The notes: generated by a model not told the origin, from the letters alone. Shown: positions 1 through 9,479, numbered from the stretch's first letter. The stretch is DNA of 64,000 bases from Bradyrhizobium zhengyangense (GCF_022012435.1 NZ_JAKLUA010000003.1:248001-312000); one strand, 5' to 3'. Numbers and translations are program-made.

Positions 1-1371
1 GGTGCTCTCGGCGGGTTGCGGCCGCTCGCGCGTTTCCAGCGCGGCGGTGAGCGCGGCGATGCGCTGCTCCAGCACCGCAAAGCTGTCGCCGCGGTCCGGG
101 GCGCGATTGACCTGGTCGACCTTGGACGACAACAGCTGCACGTCCTCGGAGAGGCGTGCCAGTGCTTCGTTGGAGGCGACGTTGGAGACGATGCCGCGCA
201 GCGCGGAGATCGCGCCTTCGAGCTGGCGCACCGTCGACGGATCGTCATTGGCGCGCAGGATCAGGTCGAGCTTGGCGCCGAGATTGCGGATCGCCTCGTC
301 ATATCCGGTGAGCTGCTCGGCCGGGGTCAGCGTGCGCAGCACCTGCTTGATATCGGACAGGGCGCGCTCGATGCCTGACAGCACCTGGCCGTCGGTGCCG
401 TTGGAGCGGGTCTCGTCGATGCGACGGTGCAGCGAGCGGATCTCGTTCTCGATCGATTCGATCGCGCGGCGCGGCATCGCCTCGGTGATGGCGTTGCGGA
501 TCTCGGCGAGCTCGGCGCGGAAGCCGTTGATCGCCTGCTCGGTATGGTCGGGACGCTGCAGCGATTCGATCTGGCTCGTGATCTTGAGCAGATGGCGTTC
601 GAGCGAGGAGAAATCCGGGCCTGCCTGCGGTGGCGGCGGAGCATAGGCAGGCGCGGGCGGTGCCATGGGCGCCATCGGAGGCGCGTAGGGAGCCGCGGAG
701 GGTGCGATCGACGGCGCGGCGCGCGGCGGCACCTGCCGCGGTGCGAATCCGTCAAGCTCGCTCTGCCGTGCGGTGATCTCGGCAACGGCGACGTCGAACG
801 ACGCCGGGCTCAGCGGAGGCGAGTTGCGATAGACCTGCGCTGCCGCGCGCTCGACCGCATCGGTCTGGCGATGGCGCGTTTCAACGGGGGAGGGCGCAGG
901 AGCCGGGCGCGGCGCCGGAGGCTGCTGCGGCTGCGGTTGCTGGGGCCGCGAGATCTGCGACAGCCGCGCATCGAGCCGCGATATCGCATCGTTGAGCTGG
1001 CGCGCTACGCCCTGCTCGCGCGAGACGTCTCTTTCACGAGAAGAGTCCTGTCTCTCACCTTGGCGAGGCGCGGCGGGCTTTGAAATCCGTTCGATCTGCT
1101 GGGTGATCGCGTCGAGCCGCTGATGGATGTCGGCGACTTCGCGACTCTCCTGGCTAAATCCTTGGCTCTGCATTTGTGCGGCGCGCGGATCGGGACGCTG
1201 TTCCTGGCGCGGCTGCTCGTAAGGCCCGCGAAAGTTCGGCGGGGCAGTCTCGCCGAGCGTGGAGTTCAGCCAATCGTTGAGTGACATGCCGGCACGGCGC
1301 GCAGCAGCTTCGGCCCGCTCCCTGACGGATGGATCGATACCGTCAACACTCCACGATACGCGCGAATTCAT
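1..1371 (-). CDS. PodJ-like polar localization / SEL1-type protein (3' end beyond window)
   Basis: A minus-strand frame opens at the ATG at 1371 and runs without a stop for 457 codons to the window edge, so only the N-terminal part is present. The N-terminus reads WSVDGIDPSVRERAEAAARR followed by GMSLNDWLNSTLG, the opening I associate with rhizobial PodJL-like (SEL1-repeat, peptidoglycan-binding) polarity proteins. Two Pro/Ala/Gln-rich stretches lie near residues 139-162 and 219-249. The part from about residue 255 is rich in heptad-like acidic, basic and Leu spacing, consistent with coiled coil. In this family the missing C-terminus usually carries a membrane segment, Sel1 repeats and a peptidoglycan-binding domain. 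The role in cell-pole organisation is inferred from family resemblance only. Confidence 0.68.
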   Translation of the reverse strand, partial: MNSRVSWSVDGIDPSVRERAEAAARRAGMSLNDWLNSTLGETAPPNFRGPYEQPRQEQRPDPRAAQMQSQGFSQESREVADIHQRLDAITQQIERISKPAAPRQGERQDSSRERDVSREQGVARQLNDAISRLDARLSQISRPQQPQPQQPPAPRPAPAPSPVETRHRQTDAVERAAAQVYRNSPPLSPASFDVAVAEITARQSELDGFAPRQVPPRAAPSIAPSAAPYAPPMAPMAPPAPAYAPPPPQAGPDFSSLERHLLKITSQIESLQRPDHTEQAINGFRAELAEIRNAITEAMPRRAIESIENEIRSLHRRIDETRSNGTDGQVLSGIERALSDIKQVLRTLTPAEQLTGYDEAIRNLGAKLDLILRANDDPSTVRQLEGAISALRGIVSNVASNEALARLSEDVQLLSSKVDQVNRAPDRGDSFAVLEQRIAALTAALETRERPQPAEST

Positions 1372-1648
1372 GACTCTGTCCGGTTCCGACTCCGGCGCCC
1401 CACCCGACGCCTCCAGTCTCCCCACGCGTGCCAGTTGCAAAGACAATCGGATTTAGCGCGGGTCGTCTGCCTCGAAGACCGACTTTTTCCTGTTACGGTA
1501 AATAACGGGTTAAGGAAGCCGTCGCCGGTGTCTTAAAGTTGGGCGGCCTCGACCTGCTCCGCTGGTTGGATGGGCTCGGAATCTCGCCCTGCCGGGAACT
1601 CTCTGGTTGCTGGCAGCTTGGAACTTCAACAACGAAGGATGGCTCAAG

Positions 1649-1825
1649 ATGGCAGGTCTGACCGAGGAAGACGTCCGCAAGCGCGCCTATGAGATCTGGA
1701 AAAGTGCCGGCGAGCCCAGCGGGAAAATGGACACCTTCTGGTATGAGGCCGAAAAGGAGCTTCTGGCCGAACGGTCAGCGCAGGGCGAAGTGCCGCCCGG
1801 GATGACCGACAATTTGCCGGTCTAG
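1649..1825 (+). CDS. DUF2934 domain small protein
   Basis: This 58-residue protein begins MAGLTEEDVRKRAYEIWKSA and contains the Arg-Ala-Tyr-x-Ile-Trp core that defines DUF2934, a short cytosolic family common in rhizobia with no assigned function. I chose the ATG at 1649 because AAGGA lies about ten bases upstream. An in-frame upstream start at 1607 would add fourteen residues that do not look like the family. The gene is convergent with the PadR regulator, whose stop lies only five bases beyond its own, so no separate terminator fits between them. Confidence 0.75.
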   Translation: MAGLTEEDVRKRAYEIWKSAGEPSGKMDTFWYEAEKELLAERSAQGEVPPGMTDNLPV

Positions 1826-1830
1826 CGGAC

Positions 1831-2421
1831 TCAACCCTTCCCCTCCCGCTTGCCGTCCTCCAGCGGCACCACCGTGCCCTTGCCTGATATCGCGGACAGC
1901 GCCTCGAGCGCCTCTTCGCAGAAATCGGCCACCATCTGCTCGTGTCGGGCGCCGAGCTTGAGTAGCAGCAGATTGCCGAGGTCGAGCCGGCCTTCCGCCG
2001 TCCCGTCCGGAAAACGCTTCTTCAGGATGCGCTCGTAATTGGCGTGCCGGTCGCGGTGATGCTCCAGCCGGTCCATCAGATCGGTGCGGATCGGCCCGAT
2101 GTCGATGCTGTCGAGCGCATGCAGCCGGACCAGCAGATCGTCCTTGATCGAGGGCGGCGTGCTCGGCCGCGCGGCCCAGTGCCGCAGCGCTGTTCGGCCT
2201 TCCGGAGTGAGCGTATAAATGAGCTTATTGGGCTTGCCAGTCTGCACGACCTCGCGGCCCTGGATGTAGCCGCGGTCGCGCAGCTTGGAGAGCTCGCGGT
2301 AAATCTGCTGGTGGTCGGCCTTCCAGAAGAAGCCGATCGAGGAATCGAACGTCTTGGCGAGCTCGTAGCCCGTCATCGGACGTTCCGTCAGGCATGCGAG
2401 GATCGCGTCGCCCAGCGCCAT
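1831..2421 (-). CDS. PadR family transcriptional regulator
   Basis: This 196-residue protein opens with a PadR winged helix at residues 1-75: ILACLTERPMTGYELAKTFD, then a Trp-x-Ala-Asp-His-Gln-Gln-Ile-Tyr-Arg-Glu-Leu recognition region and a wing ending in TLTPEGRTAL. The C-terminal part (about 95-180) is helical, as in PadR subfamily 2 proteins where it dimerises. Such proteins usually repress a neighbouring gene and are released by a small aromatic or lipophilic effector. It is divergent from an NTF2-like gene and the beta-oxidation operon, and palindromes lie between them, so it plausibly controls that operon. The effector is unknown. Confidence 0.88.
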   Translation of the reverse strand: MALGDAILACLTERPMTGYELAKTFDSSIGFFWKADHQQIYRELSKLRDRGYIQGREVVQTGKPNKLIYTLTPEGRTALRHWAARPSTPPSIKDDLLVRLHALDSIDIGPIRTDLMDRLEHHRDRHANYERILKKRFPDGTAEGRLDLGNLLLLKLGARHEQMVADFCEEALEALSAISGKGTVVPLEDGKREGKG

Positions 2422-2462
2422 GTGACCTGCCTCCCTGTGCCCTTAACCAACCAGCTTGACTT

Positions 2463-2498
2463 TATGCGCATCGGCGCATATGCGTCAATGTGCATATG
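2463..2498. promoter_or_regulatory. overlapping palindromes, candidate PadR operator
   Basis: TATGCGC (2463-2469) and GCGCATA (2474-2480) form a perfect 7-bp inverted repeat with spacer ATCG. CATATGC (2477-2483) and GCATATG (2492-2498) form a second perfect 7-bp inverted repeat with an 8-bp spacer. Both sit 42-77 bp upstream of the PadR start and 110-145 bp upstream of the divergent NTF2-like gene. Operator function is inferred from position and symmetry. Confidence 0.5.
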
Positions 2499-2548
2499 AG
2501 GTGGGGCTTCAGACCCCCGGACAAGCACCCCCTGCACTCCCTTTGGCG

Positions 2549-2570
2549 CTACTGTGCATGGGGTTGTTTT
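2549..2570. repeat. 22-bp dispersed repeat, copy 1
   Basis: The segment starting CTACTGTGCATGGGG is identical over 22 bases to 47125-47146, 44.6 kb away, and both copies are followed by a similar GC-then-T-rich stretch. It lies just upstream of the NTF2-like gene. I recall this phrase as recurrent in Bradyrhizobium intergenic DNA. Its function is unknown. Confidence 0.6.
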
Positions 2571-2607
2571 CGCGTTTTTGCCAAAGCCCTTTGGGAGGCA
2601 CCTGACA

Positions 2608-2991
2608 ATGACCGGCCTCGACTCCTGGTACGCCTACATGACGTCTCACGACACCAAGGCGTTGTGGGAGCTGCTCCATCCTGACGCCGTGTTCGAAAGC
2701 CCCGTCGTGCACACGCCGCAGCGCGGGCGCGACATCACCTTCAAATATCTCGCCAGCGCCGAGAAGGTGCTGGGCGGTCCCGGCTTCACCTATGTCGGCG
2801 AATGGCGAAGCGACAGCGGCGCCGTGCTCGAATTCAAGACCATGATCGACGGCATCGAGATCAACGGCGTCGACATCATCACCTTCGATCGCGAGGGACG
2901 CATCACCCACTTCAAGGTGATGGTGCGTCCCCTCAAGGCCATCAACATGCTGCATCGCCTGATGGCGGAGCAACTGGCCGCCCAATCCTAA
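2608..2991 (+). CDS. NTF2-like (SnoaL) fold protein
   Basis: This 127-residue protein starts MTGLDSWYAYMTSHDTKALW and has the layout of the NTF2/SnoaL superfamily: N-terminal helix, a DAVFESPVVHTPQRG strand region, and a late strand TFDREGRITHFKVMVRPL. These small alpha+beta cones act as isomerases, hydrolases or binding proteins, and the substrate cannot be read from sequence. The ATG at 2608 is preceded by GGGAGG nine bases upstream. An upstream in-frame ATG at 2554 lies within a dispersed repeat and is rejected. It sits 37 bp before the acyl-CoA dehydrogenase gene on the same strand and may be the first gene of the beta-oxidation operon. Confidence 0.8.
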   Translation: MTGLDSWYAYMTSHDTKALWELLHPDAVFESPVVHTPQRGRDITFKYLASAEKVLGGPGFTYVGEWRSDSGAVLEFKTMIDGIEINGVDIITFDREGRITHFKVMVRPLKAINMLHRLMAEQLAAQS

Positions 2992-3028
2992 TCAGCATCA
3001 CCACTTCAAGGCCTGCCGGGAGACCACC

Positions 3029-4819
3029 ATGCCGATCTACAAAGCCCCCGTCGAAGACGTGAACTTCCTGCTCAACGACGTCTTCCAGATCGACCGCTAC
3101 GACAACCTCGCCGGCTTCTCGGACGCGTCGAGCGACGTGCGCGAAGCGATCCTCGGCGAAGCCGCCAAGCTCGCTGAAGAGGTGCTGCAGCCGCTGAATC
3201 GTGTGGGCGATCTCGAAGGCTGCAAGCGCGCGGACGACGGCAGCGTCACCACGCCGAAGGGCTTCAAGGACGCCTTCAAGCAGGTCGCGGAAGGCGGCTG
3301 GCTCGGTCTGTCGGCGCCGACTGAATTTGGCGGCCAGGGCCTGCCGGTGACGCTCAGCCAGGCCGTCAACGAATTCCAGATCTCCGCCAACATGGCGTTC
3401 TCGATGTATGGCGGCCTCACCATGGGCGCGACCGCCGCGCTGATCGTTCATGGCTCGCCGGAGCAGAAGCAGACCTACGTTCCGAAGATGGTGGCCGGCG
3501 AATGGACCGGTACCATGAACCTGACCGAGCCGCATTGCGGCACCGACCTCGGCATGCTCCGTACAAAGGCGGTGCGTCAGGCCGACGGCAGCTTCAAGAT
3601 CACGGGCACCAAGATCTTCATCTCGGCCGGCGAGCATGACCTCGCTGACAACATCATCCACCTCGTGCTCGCCCGCATCGAGGGCGCGCCCGCCGGCATC
3701 AAGGGCGTCTCGCTGTTCGTGGTGCCCAAGTTCCTTGTGAATCCGGATGGCTCAGTCGGTGCCCGCAACGGCGTCGTCTGCGGCTCGATCGAGCACAAGA
3801 TGGGCATCCACGGCAATTCGACCTGCGTGATGAATTACGATAACGCCACCGGCTGGCTCATCGGCGAAGAGAACAAGGGCATGCAGGGCATGTTCGTGAT
3901 GATGAACGAGGCTCGCCTCGGCGTCGCCGTTCAGGGCCTCGCGCAGTCCGAGGTCGCCTATCAGAACGCCGTCGCCTACGCGCGCGAGCGCATCCAGGGC
4001 CGCGCGCTCACCGGCGTGAAGGCGCCGGACAAGCCGGCCGATCCGATCATCGTGCACCCTGACGTCCGCCGCACGCTGCTCTCGATCCGCGCCTTCAACG
4101 AAGCCGCGCGCGCCTTCGTGATGTGGACCGCGCTGAAGAGCGACGTCGCCCATCGCTCCGAGGACCCCAAGGACCGGCAGGCCGCCGACGATCACATGGG
4201 CCTGATGACGCCCGTGCTGAAGGGCTTCCTCACCGACTACGGCTTTGCCAACGCGGTGCAGGCGCAGCAGATGTATGGCGGCCACGGCTACATCGCCGAG
4301 CAGGGCATGGAACAGTTCGTGCGCGATGCCCGCATTGCCATGATCTATGAAGGCGCGAATGGCATCCAGGCGCTCGATCTCGTCGGCCGCAAGCTGCCGC
4401 GCGACGGCGGCCGAGCCATCATGGCCTTCTTCGGCGAGGTCATGGCCTTCGCCAAGGAGAACGGCGGCGACGAGGCGATGAAGCCCTTCATCACGCCACT
4501 CTCGACCTCGCTCGGTCATCTGCAGCAGGCCACGACCTGGCTGATGCAGAACGCGATGATGAAGCCTGATAATGCCGGAGCAGCCGCAACCGATTACCTG
4601 CATCTCTTCGGCTTCGTCGCGCTCGGCTATATGTGGGCCAAGATGGCGAAGGTGACGCAGGCCAAGATTGCCGAGAGCGGGGCGACGCCCTATCTCTCGA
4701 CCAAGCTCGTCACCGGCCGCTTCTTCATGGAGCGGATGCTGCCGGAGACCGCGGCCAATCTCGCGCGCATTCAGTCCGGCTGCGCCACCATCATGGAATT
4801 GCCGGCGGAAGCGTTCTGA
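3029..4819 (+). CDS. acyl-CoA dehydrogenase (large, FadE/DmdC-type)
   Basis: This 596-residue flavoprotein should catalyse the first, FAD-dependent desaturation of acyl-CoA beta-oxidation. Visible family features are the substrate and FAD-binding segment MNLTEPHCGTDLGMLRTKA, the following TGTKIFISAGEHD strand, and the C-terminal MIYEGANGIQALDLVGRKL segment, whose Glu (about residue 441) is the expected catalytic base. At nearly 600 residues it belongs to the long subgroup with a C-terminal extension that includes 3-methylmercaptopropionyl-CoA dehydrogenase relatives, so the exact substrate is open. It is followed by thiolase (48-bp gap) and FadB (19-bp gap) genes, which together form a complete beta-oxidation set. 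Confidence 0.93.
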   Translation: MPIYKAPVEDVNFLLNDVFQIDRYDNLAGFSDASSDVREAILGEAAKLAEEVLQPLNRVGDLEGCKRADDGSVTTPKGFKDAFKQVAEGGWLGLSAPTEFGGQGLPVTLSQAVNEFQISANMAFSMYGGLTMGATAALIVHGSPEQKQTYVPKMVAGEWTGTMNLTEPHCGTDLGMLRTKAVRQADGSFKITGTKIFISAGEHDLADNIIHLVLARIEGAPAGIKGVSLFVVPKFLVNPDGSVGARNGVVCGSIEHKMGIHGNSTCVMNYDNATGWLIGEENKGMQGMFVMMNEARLGVAVQGLAQSEVAYQNAVAYARERIQGRALTGVKAPDKPADPIIVHPDVRRTLLSIRAFNEAARAFVMWTALKSDVAHRSEDPKDRQAADDHMGLMTPVLKGFLTDYGFANAVQAQQMYGGHGYIAEQGMEQFVRDARIAMIYEGANGIQALDLVGRKLPRDGGRAIMAFFGEVMAFAKENGGDEAMKPFITPLSTSLGHLQQATTWLMQNAMMKPDNAGAAATDYLHLFGFVALGYMWAKMAKVTQAKIAESGATPYLSTKLVTGRFFMERMLPETAANLARIQSGCATIMELPAEAF

Positions 4820-4867
4820 GCCTGCTTCCGCACCAATAGAATTCGAACAACAGATCAGGAGGGCGTC

Positions 4868-6076
4868 ATGCCTGAGGCATTCATCTACGATCACGTTCGC
4901 ACCCCCCGTGGCCGCGGCAAGGCTGACGGCGCGCTGCACGAAGTCACCGCGCTGGCGCTCGCCACCGTGCCGCTGAAGGCGCTGAAGGACCGCAACAATC
5001 TGCCGGAAGATTCGGTCGACGACGTCGTGCTCGGCGTGGTCGATCCGGTCGGCGAGGCCGGCTCCGACATCGCGCGCTTTGCCGCGCTGAAGGCGGGTCT
5101 CGGCGAAGCCGTCCCCGGCGTGCAGATCAGCCGCTTCTGCGCCTCCGGTCTCGATGCCGTGAACTTCGCCGCCGCGCAGGTGATGAGCGGCCAGCATGAG
5201 CTCGTGATCGGCGGCGGTGCCGAATCGATGAGCCGCGTCGGCATCGGTGCCTCCGGCGGCGCCTGGCCGATGGATCCCTCGATGGCGGTGCCCGCTTACT
5301 TCATGCCGCAGGGTGTCTCGGCCGATCTGATCGCCACCAAGTACGGCTTCTCGCGCGACGACGTCGACGCCTATGCCGTGCAGAGCCAGCAGCGTGCGGC
5401 TAAGGCCTGGGACGAGGGCCGCTTCAACAAGTCGGTCGTGCCGGTGAAGGACATCAACGGCCTCACTATTCTCGCCAAGGACGAGCACATGCGTCCCTCG
5501 ACGACGATGCAGTCGCTGGCGCAGCTGCAGCCGTCGTTCACGATGATGGCGCAGATGGGCGGCTTTGACGGCGTCGCGGTGCAGTCGCATCCGGAGATCG
5601 AGCGCGTCAATTACGTGCACCATGCCGGCAACTCCTCCGGCATCGTCGACGGCGCCGGCGCCGTGCTGCTCGGCAGCAAGGAGGCAGGTGCGAAATACGG
5701 CATGAAGCCGCGCGCCAAAATACGTGCATTCGCAAACATCGGCTCGGAGCCGGCGATGATGCTGACCGGTCCGGTCGACGTCACCGAAAAGCTGTTCGCG
5801 CGTTCCGGCATGAAGAAGTCTGATATCGACCTGTTTGAGCTCAACGAGGCTTTTGCCTCGGTCGTGCTGCGCTACATCCAGGCCTTCGACATCGACAACG
5901 CAAGAATCAACGTCAATGGCGGCGCCATCGCGCTCGGCCATCCGCTCGGCGCCACCGGTGCAATGATCCTGGGCACCGTGCTCGACGAGCTAGAGCGCAC
6001 CAACAAGTCCACCGCCCTGGTCACGCTGTGCATCGGCGGCGGCATGGGCACCGCGACCATCATCGAGCGCGTCTAA
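4868..6076 (+). CDS. fadA: acetyl-CoA C-acyltransferase (thiolase)
   Basis: This 402-residue thiolase catalyses the thiolytic cleavage ending each beta-oxidation round, or the reverse condensation. The acyl-accepting Cys is in [12 protein letters not shown] (Cys91), and the general-base pair is His358 in [15 protein letters not shown] and Cys388 in TLCIGGGMG. Length and motif spacing match the family fully. A GGAGG lies six bases before the ATG. Position between the acyl-CoA dehydrogenase and FadB genes favours a degradative role. A biosynthetic acetoacetyl-CoA thiolase (PhbA) is the main alternative but less likely in this operon. Confidence 0.93.
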   Translation: MPEAFIYDHVRTPRGRGKADGALHEVTALALATVPLKALKDRNNLPEDSVDDVVLGVVDPVGEAGSDIARFAALKAGLGEAVPGVQISRFCASGLDAVNFAAAQVMSGQHELVIGGGAESMSRVGIGASGGAWPMDPSMAVPAYFMPQGVSADLIATKYGFSRDDVDAYAVQSQQRAAKAWDEGRFNKSVVPVKDINGLTILAKDEHMRPSTTMQSLAQLQPSFTMMAQMGGFDGVAVQSHPEIERVNYVHHAGNSSGIVDGAGAVLLGSKEAGAKYGMKPRAKIRAFANIGSEPAMMLTGPVDVTEKLFARSGMKKSDIDLFELNEAFASVVLRYIQAFDIDNARINVNGGAIALGHPLGATGAMILGTVLDELERTNKSTALVTLCIGGGMGTATIIERV

Positions 6077-6095
6077 GGGGTAGGGAGCAACCACC

Positions 6096-8306
6096 ATGTC
6101 GTACAAGAACTTCAAGGTTGAGACCGATTCCGACGGCATCGCGCTCGTCACCTGGGACATCCCGGGCCGTTCGATGAACGTGCTCGACGAGACCTCGACC
6201 AGCGAGCTCGATGCGATCGTCAAGGAAACCACTGGTGACGCAGCTGTGAAGGGCGTCGTCATTACCTCGGCGAAAGAGGCGTTCTGCGCCGGCGCCGACC
6301 TGTCCATGCTCGAGGGCATGAACCAGGCCTACGCAAAGGTCTTTAGGGAGCAGGGCGAGACCGCCGCGAATCAGATGCTGTTCGACCAGAGCCGCCGCTT
6401 CTCGCTGGTGCTGCGCTCGATCGAAACCTCAGGCAAGCCGTGGGCCGCCGCAATCAACGGCCTCGCGCTTGGCGGCGGTTTCGAGATCACGCTGTGCTGC
6501 CACTATCGCGTGGCGGCCGAGAATCCCAAGACGCGTCTCGGCCTGCCCGAGGTCAAGGTCGGCCTGTTCCCCGGCGCCGGCGGTACGCAGCGCGTGCCGC
6601 GCCTGGTGCCGCCGCAGGATGCCATGACGATCCTGCTCAAGGGCGATCCTGTTACGATCGAGAAGGCGAAGCAGCTCAACCTGATCCACGCCATCGTTCC
6701 CGCTGCCGATCTCATCAAGGCCGCCAAGGACTGGATCAAGGGTGGCGGCAAGGCCGTGGCGCCCTGGGACGAGAAGGGTTTCAAGCTTCCGGGCGGTCCG
6801 GTGTTCTCGAAGGCCGGCATGATGATGTTCCCGGCCGGCAACGCGATCTATCGCCGCGAGACCTACGATAACTATCCGGCCGCGCGCGCGATCATGAGCT
6901 GCGTCTATGAGGGCCTGCAGTTGCCGATCGATGCCGCGCTTCGCGTCGAGTCGCGCTACTTCACCTCGGTGCTGCGCTCGAAGGAAGCGGCCGCGATGAT
7001 CCGCAGCCTGTTCCTGTCGATGCAGGAGCTCAACAAGGGCGCGCGCCGCCCGAAGGACGTGCCCGCAACCAAGGTGAAGAAGATCGCCGTGATCGGCGCC
7101 GGCTTCATGGGCGCCAGTGTTGGCTACGTCTCGGCCCGCGCCGGCCTCGACGTCGTCCTGATCGACCGCGACCAGGAGAGCGCCGACAAGGGCAAGGCCC
7201 ATGCGCAGAAGGTGATCGAGGATCAGATCAAGAAGGGCCGCGCCAAGCCCGATGATGCCGAGAAGCTGCTCGCGCGCATCACGCCGACCGCGGACTATGC
7301 CGCGCTGAAGGACGTCGACCTCGTCATCGAGGCCGTGTTCGAGGACCGCAAGGTCAAGGCAGAGACCTTCGCCAAGGCGCAGGAATATCTCAAGCCGGAC
7401 GTGATCTTTGCGTCGAACACGTCGACGCTGCCGATCACCTCGCTGGCCGAGTCGTTCAAGGACCAGGGCAAGTTCGTCGGCATCCACTTCTTCTCGCCGG
7501 TCGAGAAGATGATGCTGGTCGAGATCATCAAAGGCAAGAACACCGGCGATCTCGCGCTCGCGACTGCACTCGATTACGTCCGCCAGATCGGCAAGACGCC
7601 GATCGTGGTCAACGATAGCCGCGGCTTCTTCGCCAATCGCTGCGTCGGTCGCTACGTCGCCGAGGGCAACGAGATGTTTCTCGAAGGCGTGCCGCCGGCG
7701 ATGATCGAGAACTGCGCCAAGATGGCCGGTATGCCGGTCGGCCCGCTCTCGCTCTCGGACGAGGTTGCGCTCGACCTCGGCCTCAAGATCATGAAGGCGA
7801 CCGAAGCCGATCTCGGCCCGAACGCCATCAACCCCGACCAGAAGAAGCTGATGGTCGAGATGGTCGAGAAGCAGGGCCGCCTCGGCCGCAAGAACAAGAA
7901 GGGCTTCTACGACTATCCCGAGGGCAAGGGCCAGAAGAGCCTGTGGCCGGGCCTCTCGGCGCTGCAGCCGAAGCAACTCGACCCCGACACGCTCGACGTC
8001 GAGGAGCTGAAGCAGCGCTTCCTCGTGGTGCAGGCGGTGGAAGCCGCGCGCACGGTCGAGGATCACGTCATCACCGATCCGCGCGAAGCGGATGTCGGCT
8101 CGATCCTCGGCTTCGGCTTCGCGCCGTTCACCGGTGGCACGCTGTCCTACATCGACTTCATGGGCACGAAAAAGTTTGTCGAGCTATGCCACAAGCTCGA
8201 GGCGAAATACGGCTCGCGCTTCGCGCCGCCGAAGCTGCTTGAAGAGATGGCGGCGAAGGGCGAGACCTTCTACGGCCGTTTCGCGCCGAAGAAGGCCGCG
8301 GCCTGA
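6096..8306 (+). CDS. fadB: enoyl-CoA hydratase / 3-hydroxyacyl-CoA dehydrogenase, FadB/FadJ type
   Basis: This 736-residue bifunctional enzyme hydrates enoyl-CoA and oxidises 3-hydroxyacyl-CoA. The N-terminal crotonase domain shows the oxyanion-hole segments [16 protein letters not shown] and [20 protein letters not shown], and [19 protein letters not shown]. The NAD-binding Rossmann motif [18 protein letters not shown] begins near residue 333. The dehydrogenase C-terminal domains follow, with [16 protein letters not shown] and [11 protein letters not shown]. It is the last gene of the operon, with a strong hairpin terminator 27 bp after the stop. Intact motifs suggest both activities are present. 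Confidence 0.95.
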   Translation: MSYKNFKVETDSDGIALVTWDIPGRSMNVLDETSTSELDAIVKETTGDAAVKGVVITSAKEAFCAGADLSMLEGMNQAYAKVFREQGETAANQMLFDQSRRFSLVLRSIETSGKPWAAAINGLALGGGFEITLCCHYRVAAENPKTRLGLPEVKVGLFPGAGGTQRVPRLVPPQDAMTILLKGDPVTIEKAKQLNLIHAIVPAADLIKAAKDWIKGGGKAVAPWDEKGFKLPGGPVFSKAGMMMFPAGNAIYRRETYDNYPAARAIMSCVYEGLQLPIDAALRVESRYFTSVLRSKEAAAMIRSLFLSMQELNKGARRPKDVPATKVKKIAVIGAGFMGASVGYVSARAGLDVVLIDRDQESADKGKAHAQKVIEDQIKKGRAKPDDAEKLLARITPTADYAALKDVDLVIEAVFEDRKVKAETFAKAQEYLKPDVIFASNTSTLPITSLAESFKDQGKFVGIHFFSPVEKMMLVEIIKGKNTGDLALATALDYVRQIGKTPIVVNDSRGFFANRCVGRYVAEGNEMFLEGVPPAMIENCAKMAGMPVGPLSLSDEVALDLGLKIMKATEADLGPNAINPDQKKLMVEMVEKQGRLGRKNKKGFYDYPEGKGQKSLWPGLSALQPKQLDPDTLDVEELKQRFLVVQAVEAARTVEDHVITDPREADVGSILGFGFAPFTGGTLSYIDFMGTKKFVELCHKLEAKYGSRFAPPKLLEEMAAKGETFYGRFAPKKAAA

Positions 8307-8332
8307 TCGGCACCGCGACGATAGAGACAACG

Positions 8333-8359
8333 AAGGCCGGATCCTTGATCCGGCCTTTT
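8333..8359 (+). terminator. rho-independent terminator after fadB
   Basis: AAGGCCGGATC (8333-8343), loop CTT, GATCCGGCCTT (8347-8357) followed by TT. This perfect 11-bp stem sits between fadB and the convergent small secreted-protein gene, so it can serve both strands. Its stem sequence recurs at 8767-8795. Confidence 0.85.
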
Positions 8360-8743
8360 CTATTTTCCATCCCCGAACGGCGAGAATGCGCGGCCCGTGA
8401 CCGCGTCGTCAGCGAGACCGGCCGTCCAGCGGCCTTCGTCGCCGCGGCCAACGCGCACCTCGAAGCGCCAGCCATTCTGGTTGGTGAAGGTGATGTCCGC
8501 TCCGCCCTTTGTCTTGGTGTAGCTGCACGGATGTTCGGTCGGCCGGTCCGGAAAGACGATCTTTCCTTCCTTGCTCTCGAACACGGCAGAGGTGATCTGC
8601 GGATGGACAATGAAGATGCAATTGCGCTGCGGCGCGACCGGGGTCGACAAGCCGAGCATCGCGAGCGGCGCGCCGGCTGCGGTCATGAGAACGATCATGT
8701 TCATGGGAGCAACTGTCTGGTGGCGATGGCCTTTCGACGTCAT
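8360..8743 (-). CDS. uncharacterised small exported protein
   Basis: This 127-residue protein of unknown function has a hydrophobic segment near residues 14-33 (MIVLMTAAGAPLAMLGL), consistent with a signal peptide. An internal start at 8704 or 8698 would place that segment at the very N-terminus and may be the true start; neither has a convincing ribosome-binding site. The body has two Cys (about residues 42 and 68), repeated beta-strand-like stretches and a C-terminus ending SPFGDGK. It is enclosed by two nearly identical terminator hairpins. I cannot assign a family. Weak start evidence lowers confidence. Confidence 0.55.
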   Translation of the reverse strand: MTSKGHRHQTVAPMNMIVLMTAAGAPLAMLGLSTPVAPQRNCIFIVHPQITSAVFESKEGKIVFPDRPTEHPCSYTKTKGGADITFTNQNGWRFEVRVGRGDEGRWTAGLADDAVTGRAFSPFGDGK

Positions 8744-8766
8744 TGCCCGTGAAAGGGTTCACAACA

Positions 8767-8795
8767 AAAAGGCCGGATCGTCGATCCGGCCTTTT
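8767..8795 (-). terminator. terminator after the glutathione S-transferase gene
   Basis: AAAAGGCCGGATC (8767-8779), loop GTC, GATCCGGCCTTTT (8783-8795) is a perfect 13-bp stem with T runs on both strands, 24 bp beyond the GST stop codon. Its core matches the hairpin at 8333-8357 apart from the loop. Confidence 0.85.
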
Positions 8796-8818
8796 GCGTT
8801 TTCGCAGCCTGTGCGGGC

Positions 8819-9433
8819 TTACTTCGCCTGCGCCAGCCCTTCCTTGGTCAGCGCTTCCTGCACCTTCGGCCGGGCCGCGACGCGGGCCTTGTAGGCGGTC
8901 AGATTCGGCATCGCCGAAAGGTCGAACTTCATGCGGTCGCCCCAGGTCAGCATGGTGAAGAGATAGCCGTCGGCGACCGAGAACTGCTTGCCCATGAGGT
9001 AGTCCTTGCCGGCGAGCTGGCTGTCGATGTGCTTCAGCTTGCCCATGACGCGGTCCTTGAAGAACGCCTTGGCGTCGTCATTCAGCGCCGGCGCGAACAT
9101 CGGGCCGAAGCTCTTGTGCACCTCGGAGGTGAGGAAGTTCAGCCATTCGAGCAGCTTGTAGCGTTCGGAGCTGTCGCGCGCGGGCGCCAGCGCCTTGGCC
9201 GGGGCCTTGTCGGCGATCATCTGGACAATGACCGGGCCTTCGGTCACGATCTCACCGTTATCGAGGCCCAGCGCGGGAACCTGACCCTTGGGATTGACCT
9301 TCAGGTAGTCTTCACCGTTTTCGAGCTTTTTGGCCCGGATATCGACCTTGACCAGCTCATAGGGCAGGTCGGCCTCCAGAAGCGCGATATGGGGGGACAG
9401 CGAGCAGGCGCCGGGCGAGTAATACAGTTTCAT
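8819..9433 (-). CDS. glutathione S-transferase
   Basis: This 204-residue cytosolic GST conjugates glutathione to electrophiles or reduces substrates with it. The N-terminal thioredoxin-like domain (1-78) opens MKLYYSPGACSLSPHIALLE, typical of bacterial beta-class GSTs with a catalytic Cys or Ser near residues 9-11, and contains the cis-Pro motif GQVPAL and the ITEGPVI-like glutathione-binding segment. The C-terminal helical domain follows (90-204). A strong AGGAGGAAA lies just upstream of the ATG. It is divergent from a MarR regulator across twin palindromes, and gshA lies downstream of that regulator, so the locus has a glutathione-detoxification theme. Confidence 0.92.
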   Translation of the reverse strand: MKLYYSPGACSLSPHIALLEADLPYELVKVDIRAKKLENGEDYLKVNPKGQVPALGLDNGEIVTEGPVIVQMIADKAPAKALAPARDSSERYKLLEWLNFLTSEVHKSFGPMFAPALNDDAKAFFKDRVMGKLKHIDSQLAGKDYLMGKQFSVADGYLFTMLTWGDRMKFDLSAMPNLTAYKARVAARPKVQEALTKEGLAQAK

Positions 9434-9479
9434 GGAATTTCCTCCTCTTGACGCTTGGTTGGGGCGAAAGAACGCCTAC

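Noticed and set aside
1500..1540. CtrA-type site (TTAA-N7-TTAA) upstream of the PodJ-like gene
   Set aside because: Two TTAA-containing motifs are present, but their spacing is far from seven bases.
3752..5941. A 729-codon minus-strand open frame
   Set aside because: It lies opposite the acyl-CoA dehydrogenase and thiolase genes, which have intact active sites. Its His/Arg/Gly/Asp-rich composition is typical of antisense frames in GC-rich DNA.
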